DNA of 64,000 nt from contig CACOCT010000001.1 of NCBI GenBank assembly GCA_902625845.1, positions 1-64,000 of the forward strand, in the 5' to 3' direction. The notes below the pieces were generated by a model. The model was not told the origin of the DNA. It was given only the letters and a program-made list of their open reading frames with translations, and did not search any database. Below, piece by piece: positions 57,807 through 64,000 of the stretch. This DNA comes from an uncultured Prochlorococcus sp. (lineage in GTDB: Bacteria; Cyanobacteriota; Cyanobacteriia; PCC-6307; Cyanobiaceae). The position numbers and the translations under genes are program-made. Within the stretch, counting starts at the first letter, position 1. Each line of letters opens with the position of its first letter.

Positions 57807-59303
57807 TTAAGTATGTTCTGGTTTGAGTAATGGGAAAGGAATGACTTCTCTGATTGAAGCACTATTAGTTATAAGCATTATTAAGCGATCGATCCCAATC
57901 CCAAGGCCTCCGGTAGGAGGCATACCTATTTCTAATGCTTGTAAAAAATCTTCATCAATACAATGTGCCTCTAGATCTCCAGCATCTCTTAAAGATTGCT
58001 GCAGTTCTAACCTTCTTCTTTGATCTAAGGGATCAATAAGCTCACTAAAAGCATTTGCAATTTCTCTTCCTGCAATAAACAATTCAAATCTTTGTACAAA
58101 ATCTTTATTATTATTATGTCTTCTTGCTAAGGGTGAAATTTCAATTGGATAATCAACAATAAAAGTAGGTTGAATTAAATTAGATTCAACCTTCTGCTCA
58201 AAAATCTCATTTAATAACCTACCAAGAGTATTGATTTTTGAGGAAATTTGAACATTTTGCTTTCTTAAAGTATCTCTCGCTTTACTAACGTCTCCATTGA
58301 ATGAATCAAAATCAATTCCTGTAAACTTTTTCACAGAATCTTTCATGGATATTTTTTCCCATGGTTGCGCAAAATTAATTTGTTCACCTTGATAATTGAT
58401 TTCCAAAGTTTTACAAATTGTTTGAACAGCATGTGAAATTAATTCTTCTGTTAATTGCATCATGTCAGTATAATTAGCGAACGCTTGATAGATCTCTACT
58501 GAAGTAAATTCAGGATTATGCTTTGTACTGATACCTTCATTACGAAAAATCCTCCCTAATTCATAAACCTTCTCAAACCCTCCTACAACCATTCTTTTAA
58601 GATGTAATTCCGTAGCAATTCTTAGATAGAGAGGTATATCCAATGTATTATGGTGCGTAATAAAAGGTCTTGCTTCAGCACCACCAGCTTCAGATTGAAG
58701 AATAGGAGTTTCAATTTCTAGAAAATTTCTTTCATCAAGCCATCTTCGAATTAAGCCAATACAAAAGGCTCTAGTTTTTAATACATCTTTGGAACGAGGA
58801 TTAACAATCAGATCAAGATATCTTTGTCTATATCTTTTTTCAATATCTGTAAGACCGTGCCATTTATCAGGTAAAGGCTGTAAAGATTTAGAAAGCATTT
58901 GCCATCTAAAAACCTTGATTGATAATTCACCTTTGTTAGTTTTTTTAATACTTCCATGAACACCTATCCAATCACCAATATCAACTAATTCTTTGAGGTC
59001 CTCAAAACATAATTTTTTGTTATTAATATCCGAATCAATGATTAACTTCTCAAGATATAGTTGAATTGAACCTTCTTGATCACTAATACTAAAGAAAGCA
59101 ATCTTTCCCATTACACGTCTGGCTAAAACTCTTCCAGCTATAGAAACATCAAGATCAAACTCCTCTCCACTTTTAAGGTAGCTAAATTTATCATTGAGAT
59201 ATTTTGTTGAATGAGTAACTTTAAAATTTTCACAATATGGATCAAATCCCTTACTAATTAGAATTTGGGCTTTACTTAAGCGGGCTTCTCTAAATTCTGA
59301 CAA
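57807..59303 (-). CDS. lysS: Lysyl-tRNA synthetase, class II
   Basis: Charges tRNA-Lys. The N-terminal OB-fold anticodon-binding domain has [20 protein letters not shown]. The class II core follows: motif 2 [22 protein letters not shown] and motif 3 [19 protein letters not shown]. At 498 residues it is normal. A CAAD-type extension, known in some cyanobacterial synthetases, is not present. Confidence 0.97.
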   Translation of the reverse strand: MSEFREARLSKAQILISKGFDPYCENFKVTHSTKYLNDKFSYLKSGEEFDLDVSIAGRVLARRVMGKIAFFSISDQEGSIQLYLEKLIIDSDINNKKLCFEDLKELVDIGDWIGVHGSIKKTNKGELSIKVFRWQMLSKSLQPLPDKWHGLTDIEKRYRQRYLDLIVNPRSKDVLKTRAFCIGLIRRWLDERNFLEIETPILQSEAGGAEARPFITHHNTLDIPLYLRIATELHLKRMVVGGFEKVYELGRIFRNEGISTKHNPEFTSVEIYQAFANYTDMMQLTEELISHAVQTICKTLEINYQGEQINFAQPWEKISMKDSVKKFTGIDFDSFNGDVSKARDTLRKQNVQISSKINTLGRLLNEIFEQKVESNLIQPTFIVDYPIEISPLARRHNNNKDFVQRFELFIAGREIANAFSELIDPLDQRRRLELQQSLRDAGDLEAHCIDEDFLQALEIGMPPTGGLGIGIDRLIMLITNSASIREVIPFPLLKPEHT

Positions 59304-59349
59304 AATTTTTTTACCTAAGTTTTATTTAATTAAGTTATCAAAATAAAAT

Positions 59350-60096
59350 TCAACTTGCCAAAGATGTAGCAGTTTCTCCTACACGTTGAGAAGCATATCC
59401 AATCCCTCTGACTGTAAGTATTAACTCTGGATTTCGAGGGTCAGGCTCTAACTTTCCTCTTAATCGAGCTACATATACATCAACGACTCTAAGATCAGCG
59501 GCTCTTCTTGGAGGATAACCCCATAGTTGCTCAAGAATTTCAGCTCTTGGAACAACCTTCCCTGGTTCATCAAACAATAATTCGAGAAGACTAAATTCAG
59601 TATAAGTTAAACTTATTCTTTCTCCAGCACGCGAAACTTGGCGCCTGTTTGTATCTACTACTAAATTGCCAAACTTCATTACCCCTTTTCCAGAAGGAAC
59701 TTCTTTAGTTTCAGTAACGGAAACGCTTGGCCCCATTCTTCTTAGAATAGTTGCAATTCTTGCCTCTAATTCTTTAGGACTAAATGGTTTAGAAAGATAA
59801 TCATCCGCTCCTAAATCTAAACCAGCAACTCTTTCAGAAATTGCTTCAAGGGCTGTTAAAAATATTATTGGAACTACAGACTCTGCTCTAATCCTTCTAC
59901 AAACTGCAAAACCATCCATTTTAGGAAGCATAACATCAAGTACTATCAAATCTGGATCTTCCTTATGGAAAGCTTCTATAGCCTCTTCTCCATTAGTTGC
60001 AGAAAAAACTTCATAACCAGCTAGTTGTAGTCTTGTAACCAAAACTTTTAATACAGCTGGTTCATCATCAACAACTAGAATACTTGCTTTTGACAT
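59350..60096 (-). CDS. rpaB: OmpR-type response regulator RpaB
   Basis: RpaB is the cyanobacterial regulator of high-light and PSI genes, acting with the kinase NblS/Hik33. The receiver has DDEP at 10-13, phospho-acceptor Asp54 in LDVMLPKMDG and the Lys of KPFSPKELEARI. A winged-helix DNA-binding domain begins near residue 140 (KFGNLVVDTNRRQV) and ends VRGIGY. The IFLTALEAISERVAGLDLGADDYLSKPFS stretch is typical of RpaB (Ycf27). Candidate targets include psaD and psaC, both in this window, but I see no full HLR1 site. RpaA is the alternative but its receiver sequence differs. Confidence 0.85.
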   Translation of the reverse strand: MSKASILVVDDEPAVLKVLVTRLQLAGYEVFSATNGEEAIEAFHKEDPDLIVLDVMLPKMDGFAVCRRIRAESVVPIIFLTALEAISERVAGLDLGADDYLSKPFSPKELEARIATILRRMGPSVSVTETKEVPSGKGVMKFGNLVVDTNRRQVSRAGERISLTYTEFSLLELLFDEPGKVVPRAEILEQLWGYPPRRAADLRVVDVYVARLRGKLEPDPRNPELILTVRGIGYASQRVGETATSLAS

Positions 60097-60274
60097 CGAT
60101 AAAAAGAAATTTAAGGATTTAATTCAAAACAGAATGTGAGTTGAATAATTAATTAATATAATCTAACAAGTTAAAATATAACATTAAGTCCCATAAAAGA
60201 TATATCTTTTATATCTACAAATTTTTTTTATTATTGAAATAACTTTAAAAACATTAATGAATTCTTAAAAATAT

Positions 60275-60793
60275 TCACATTTTTAATTTATATTCTTTTA
60301 TAAAAAATAAATAAAGCCATTTGCAAAAAACCGGGGCCAATAAACTTGTCAAGAAAACTTGAGAAAAGATATTTTGAATACCATATGAAAAAACCCATAA
60401 GGGACTGTTGCCCAAAAATAGTTTAAGCACAATTTGACAAAAATAAATTACACCACAGATTAAACTTCCAATCCCAGCAGTTAACCCAAAATGAATTGGA
60501 TTATTATTAAATTTATTTGAACTCTCAATTTTGCCAAACCAAAATCCACAAATCATTAAACCTGGTATTTGAGTATACATATCAGCATTAAAAGAATCCA
60601 AAATAAAACCTAATAAAAATCCTAATAACATAGATTTAAATGGTCCATGTATGAGAGCCCAAGGTAATAACCAAAATATTGGCCAATAAGCTTGATGTCC
60701 CATCAATGAGAGCCAAGAAGGATTCCAAAAAATTACTAAAGGTATTATTAAAAAAGAAATTAGAGATAGATACTGATTTAAGTCAAACTTCAT
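60275..60793 (-). CDS. mreD: MreD-like shape protein
   Basis: A 172-residue membrane protein with about five hydrophobic segments. It follows mreC with no gap (its start directly abuts the mreC stop), which fixes the call more than sequence does. LGFLLGFILDSFNADMYTQIPGLMICGFWFGKIE resembles the MreD core. MreD joins MreB and MreC in the elongasome. MreD sequences vary widely, so the symbol rests on synteny. Confidence 0.82.
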   Translation of the reverse strand: MKFDLNQYLSLISFLIIPLVIFWNPSWLSLMGHQAYWPIFWLLPWALIHGPFKSMLLGFLLGFILDSFNADMYTQIPGLMICGFWFGKIESSNKFNNNPIHFGLTAGIGSLICGVIYFCQIVLKLFLGNSPLWVFSYGIQNIFSQVFLTSLLAPVFCKWLYLFFIKEYKLKM

Positions 60794-61543
60794 TCAAAAT
60801 CTCATTCTAAAAATTTGCACCCAATCAATAGCTTCTGGTTGCGCAGTTAACTGGACAGTAGCTACTGTATTAGGCTTTGATTCATTATCTATAGATTGAA
60901 TAATACCTATTGGTATATTTGGCGGCAATATTGTACTTGCAGGAGAAGATAATATGTAATCACCTACTTTTATATCGACGTCTTTAGAGTAAAAAAATAA
61001 TTTTGGAGTTTTTGTTCCTACACCAATCAATAATCCATGAAGATTTGCTCTTTGATTCCAAACACCTACTTTACTACTTGGAGCCGTAAGTAGTTGAACT
61101 GAAGAAGTTAACATAGAAGTATTCTCTACGATCCCAATCAACCCACCAGGACCGATTACTGCATCTCCAGTACTAACACCATTCTGTGAACCTTTATTTA
61201 GAATAATTTTTTTCCACCAACTACCAGTATTTCTAGATATCACTGATGAATTTAGCTTATTAGCTTCGGAAAAGTTCTGAAGATCTAAAAGCTGTCTCAA
61301 ACGCAAATTATCCCTCTCAAGTTGACTTAATTTAATATTTAATTCTTGATTTGCACTCTTTCTGAGAATTTCTTGTTGGTATTCTCCTGGCCAAAAAGGT
61401 TTCGTTATAAAGTAATAAACATCTCTAAAAATAAATGTTTTTGAGAATCTAACAATCAATAATATTGAAAAAATTAGTATTATAGTCCAATATTTTCTGT
61501 TATTCCACCAACGAGAATTTGAGAGACGTCGGAACTTAACCAC
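60794..61543 (-). CDS. mreC: Rod shape-determining protein MreC
   Basis: MreC is a bitopic periplasmic protein that links MreB to cell-wall enzymes. The 249 residues have one N-terminal transmembrane segment (IILIFSILLIVRF), then a coiled-coil linker at about 70-95 (LSQLERDNLRLRQLLDL), followed by GAVIGPGGLIGIVENTSMLTSSVQLLTAPSSKVGV, the beta-rich MreC core. It follows mreB with 5 bases of spacer and abuts mreD. Confidence 0.93.
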   Translation of the reverse strand: MVKFRRLSNSRWWNNRKYWTIILIFSILLIVRFSKTFIFRDVYYFITKPFWPGEYQQEILRKSANQELNIKLSQLERDNLRLRQLLDLQNFSEANKLNSSVISRNTGSWWKKIILNKGSQNGVSTGDAVIGPGGLIGIVENTSMLTSSVQLLTAPSSKVGVWNQRANLHGLLIGVGTKTPKLFFYSKDVDIKVGDYILSSPASTILPPNIPIGIIQSIDNESKPNTVATVQLTAQPEAIDWVQIFRMRF

Positions 61544-61548
61544 TAAAT

Positions 61549-62601
61549 TTAGTCTCTTACTGCATTTCTGGCAAAATCAGGGGTATCTACAACTCTCTTC
61601 AGCTTTTTGAAATCATCAAGAACTTCTCCACAACCATTGACAACACATAACAATGGGTTCTCTGCAATATGTGTAAAAATCCCAGTTTCATGACTCAGCA
61701 AATCACTCACCCCTCTTACTAATGCTCCTCCACCAGCAAGCATTATTCCTCTATCCACAATATCTGCAGCTAATTCTGGAGGTGTTCTTTCAAGAGTTCT
61801 TTTCACTGCTTCAACAATTTTATTTAACGGATCTGTCATCGCCTCTCTAATTTCTCCAGATGTTAAATTTATACATCTTGGTAACCCAGATAACAAATGT
61901 AAACCTCTAACTTCAATTGAAGTTTTATCAAAATCATCATTAGGAAATGCAGAGCCAATTTTAATCTTGATATCCTCCGCAGTCCTTTCTCCTACAACTA
62001 AATTATGAATTTTTTTAAGATACATAGCGATGGAATCATTAATTTCATCACCAGCCACTCTAACTGATTCGCTTAAAACCGTTCCTCCTAAACTAAGAAC
62101 AGCAACTTCAGTAGTACCACCTCCGATATCTACAATCATAGTTCCAATAGGTTCAGTAACTGGCAAAGAAGCTCCTATCGCTGCTGCAACTGGTTCGTCT
62201 ATAAGATGAACTTCTCTTGCTCCAGCTAAACCAGCTTCGCGGACAGCTCTTCTTTCAACACTCGTAACACCGCTAGGAATACCAATAACTAATCTAGGAG
62301 CTATAATACCTCTCCCTTCATTAGATTTTTGAATAAACATTTTCAGCATTTGTTCGGCTGCGTCGAAATCAGCTATTACTCCATCTTTAAGTGGTCTCAC
62401 AGCACGAATATTTCCTGGTGTTCTACCAAGCATTAACTTAGCATCTTCTCCAACTGCTAAAGGAATACCCTCCTCAAGATCTAAAGCAACTACTGATGGT
62501 TCTTGTAAAACGACTCCCTTACCTGAAACATGAATTAAAGTATTAGCAGTGCCTAGATCAATTCCAATATCTCTAGAGAATTTAAATCGATTAAAAATCA
62601 T
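61549..62601 (-). CDS. mreB: Rod shape-determining protein MreB
   Basis: Actin-like filament protein that guides wall synthesis. The phosphate-1 motif [15 protein letters not shown] starts at about residue 9, the connect and phosphate-2 motifs are [21 protein letters not shown], and [13 protein letters not shown] is the adenosine motif. At 350 residues it is normal. It heads mreB-mreC-mreD, which then meets rpaB. It is divergent from ssb. Confidence 0.98.
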   Translation of the reverse strand: MIFNRFKFSRDIGIDLGTANTLIHVSGKGVVLQEPSVVALDLEEGIPLAVGEDAKLMLGRTPGNIRAVRPLKDGVIADFDAAEQMLKMFIQKSNEGRGIIAPRLVIGIPSGVTSVERRAVREAGLAGAREVHLIDEPVAAAIGASLPVTEPIGTMIVDIGGGTTEVAVLSLGGTVLSESVRVAGDEINDSIAMYLKKIHNLVVGERTAEDIKIKIGSAFPNDDFDKTSIEVRGLHLLSGLPRCINLTSGEIREAMTDPLNKIVEAVKRTLERTPPELAADIVDRGIMLAGGGALVRGVSDLLSHETGIFTHIAENPLLCVVNGCGEVLDDFKKLKRVVDTPDFARNAVRD

Positions 62602-62738
62602 ATTAATAAATTATAAATTTATTCAGATAATATATTAATTTTCTATGAAACTCTATAAGTTATTCAGTTAAGTTATGAACAGCTTGCAATTATTCAAGCA
62701 AAATTAAAAATCATGTGTAATATAAAAAAAAATATCTT

Positions 62739-63119
62739 ATGGAAATTAACACAGTAAGTTTAGTTGGTCGAGCTGGTCGAGAGCCTGATGTCAGATATTT
62801 TGAATCAGGAAGTACAGTCGCTAATTTTACTCTTGCAGTCAATAGGATGAGCAGAGATGAAGAACCAGATTGGTTTAATTTAGAGATTTGGGGTAAGCAG
62901 GCTCAAATTGCGGCTGATTATGTTCGAAAAGGTTCATTAATTGGAATCACAGGAAGTCTCAAAATTGATTCTTGGAAAGATAAAAATACAGGTGAAAATA
63001 GATACAAGCCAGTTATAAGAGTTGATAAATTAAACTTATTGGGTTCAAAAAAAGATAGTGAAACCAATAATAACTATTCCACAAATGGGAATAATAATAT
63101 GAATAATATTCCATTTTAG
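62739..63119 (+). CDS. ssb: Single-stranded DNA-binding protein
   Basis: OB-fold SSB with EINTVSLVGRAGREPDVRYF, WFNLEIWGKQAQIAADYVRKGSLIGITGSL and an Asn-rich tail ending NNMNNIPF, close to the acidic-hydrophobic C-terminal tip used for protein contacts though less acidic (Pro-Phe ends it). At 126 residues it is short, as expected for cyanobacteria. It converges on the DedA gene with a 4-base overlap. Confidence 0.95.
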   Translation: MEINTVSLVGRAGREPDVRYFESGSTVANFTLAVNRMSRDEEPDWFNLEIWGKQAQIAADYVRKGSLIGITGSLKIDSWKDKNTGENRYKPVIRVDKLNLLGSKKDSETNNNYSTNGNNNMNNIPF

Positions 63120-63769
63120 GAATTAACCTTGATATTTTTTAAGTATTTGAAAATAAAAAATATTATAAATATGATAAATATCGGTTTTATAAAAATTTTA
63201 AATTTATCTACATATGATTCTATGATTCTATAATTTTCACCAAAAATATAACCTGAAAAAGACAATAAAATTACCCATATCAAACTACCTAAAGTTGTCC
63301 ATATAAGAAATTTTTTTAGAGGCATCAATTTGATACCGGCAGGTACTGAGATTAAAGTCCTAATTCCTGGTATTAATCTTCCCCAAAAAACTAAAGAAAC
63401 ACCATATTTATCAAACCATAATTTGCTTTTATTAAAATCTTTAGAAGTAATGCCTAAGAACTTGCCTTTATTTTCAACAAAATTCGCAAGTTTCTTCTCG
63501 TTCAAAAATCTTCCTAAATAATACCAAGGTAATGCTCCAAATACTGTTCCAATCAAACCAAAAATGACTAAGATATAAAAATTTAAAATACCTTGATAAA
63601 CAAAAAACCCCCCTAAAGGCATTATTATTTCAGAGGGTATTGGAGGTATTATATTTTCTAAAAACATTGCAAAACAAATAACCAAATATGCAAAATTAGG
63701 ATTATTCTTCACTGAATCTGAGATTATTTCAGGGACAGAGCTGATAATGTTTAGAAATAAGATATCCAA
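63116..63769 (-). CDS. DedA family membrane protein
   Basis: A 217-residue DedA/SNARE-associated domain protein. Key family sequence is FLENIIPPIPSEIIMPLGG, GALPWYYLGRFLNEK, and the motif FWGRLIPGIRTLISVPAGIKLMPLKKFLIWTTLGSLIW. It has several hydrophobic segments. DedA proteins are lipid scramblases or flippases tied to membrane potential; the specific substrate is unknown. It lies 2 bases from the ahcY stop on the same strand and overlaps ssb by 4 bases. Confidence 0.88.
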   Translation of the reverse strand: MDILFLNIISSVPEIISDSVKNNPNFAYLVICFAMFLENIIPPIPSEIIMPLGGFFVYQGILNFYILVIFGLIGTVFGALPWYYLGRFLNEKKLANFVENKGKFLGITSKDFNKSKLWFDKYGVSLVFWGRLIPGIRTLISVPAGIKLMPLKKFLIWTTLGSLIWVILLSFSGYIFGENYRIIESYVDKFKIFIKPIFIIFIIFFIFKYLKNIKVNS

Positions 63770-63771
63770 AT

Positions 63772-64000
63772 TTAATATCTATATAATTCAGATTTATAAG
63801 GGCCATTTACAGATACATTGATGTATTCTGCTTGTTCTTGAGTCAAAGTTGTTAATTTAGCACCAATTTTGTCTAAATGAAGTCTTGCTACCATTTCATC
63901 TAAATGCTTAGGTAATACATAAACTTCATTTAAATAGTCATCACCTTTACTGAAAAGCTCAATCTGGGCTAAAACTTGGTTTGTAAAAGAATTACTCATG
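63772..64000 (-). CDS. ahcY: S-adenosylhomocysteinase, C-terminal fragment
   Basis: The last 75 codons of AhcY, cut by the window edge. [47 protein letters not shown] and the final YRY are the family's C-terminal region, which completes the NAD-binding site. AhcY hydrolyses S-adenosylhomocysteine to adenosine and homocysteine. Nothing upstream of the ATG-like codon at 63999 is visible, so the true start is outside. Confidence 0.95.
   Translation of the reverse strand, partial: MSNSFTNQVLAQIELFSKGDDYLNEVYVLPKHLDEMVARLHLDKIGAKLTTLTQEQAEYINVSVNGPYKSELYRY

Overview
The window is a gene-dense, AT-rich segment of a cyanobacterial chromosome, almost certainly a high-light-type Prochlorococcus. Photosystem I genes psaD and psaC, cyanobacterial glutamate-cysteine ligase, a CrtD-type carotenoid desaturase, NdhS, RpaB, the fused panC/cmk gene and a CAAD-domain membrane protein place it in the cyanobacteria. 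The very low GC, short spacers, ho1-pebA-pebB bilin genes without phycobiliprotein genes, and several small proteins of picocyanobacterial type fit Prochlorococcus. The genus call is inference from gene content and composition. I see no phage genes, insertion sequences, CRISPR arrays or integrases. It reads as streamlined core genome.

Layout. 1-6.3 kb: 3' part of recA, a DUF2839 protein, a degenerate DinG-like helicase, tyrA, crtD, a fructosamine-kinase-like gene and a CAAD protein. 6.6-11.5 kb: a small cofactor and sulfur-transfer group (ThiF/MoeB-rhodanese, a tandem CobO-like protein, a LarE-like PP-loop protein), then speD and recF. 11.5-18.2 kb: tRNA-Arg(CCG), then a minus-strand run of GNAT-like gene, ppc, gshA, trpE and psaD. 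18.3-24.5 kb: a divergent histidine kinase, rodA, mrp, hemF, a CCB-type cytochrome b6 assembly factor and a ribonuclease D. 24.5-29.1 kb: small hypotheticals, an LpxB-related protein whose reading frame runs back through an antisense tRNA-Cys, a coiled-coil protein with an overlapping 55-residue cysteine-motif protein, and purM.

29.2-34 kb: panC/cmk, a low-molecular-weight tyrosine phosphatase and the bilin operon ho1-pebA-pebB. 34-42.8 kb carries carbon metabolism and transport: icd, an orphan four-carbon acid sugar kinase, an aldose epimerase, an alpha/beta hydrolase, a Na+/H+ antiporter and glgP. 42.8-46.1 kb: two hypotheticals, tRNA-Arg(CCT), the RNase P RNA, rnc, ndhS and rimM. 46.1-53.7 kb: glmS, psaC, acpP-fabF, transketolase, and thiC behind a TPP riboswitch. 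53.7-64 kb: an M20 amidohydrolase, a TPR protein, ruvB, smpB, lysS, rpaB, mreB-mreC-mreD, ssb, a DedA protein and the 3' end of ahcY.

Functionally this is a housekeeping block: PSI subunits and their regulator, heme and bilin synthesis, glycogen and pentose phosphate metabolism, fatty acid initiation, cell shape, translation and RNA processing, and DNA repair. I found no clear new multi-gene defence or mobile system. The items most worth a second look are catalytically degenerate paralogues (DinG-like protein, histidine kinase), the tandem CobO-like protein beside ThiF-rhodanese and LarE-like genes, genes with no canonical start codon (recF and the LpxB-like gene), unannotated small proteins near 26.2 and 27.2 kb, and gene pairs transcribed head to head with almost no spacer.
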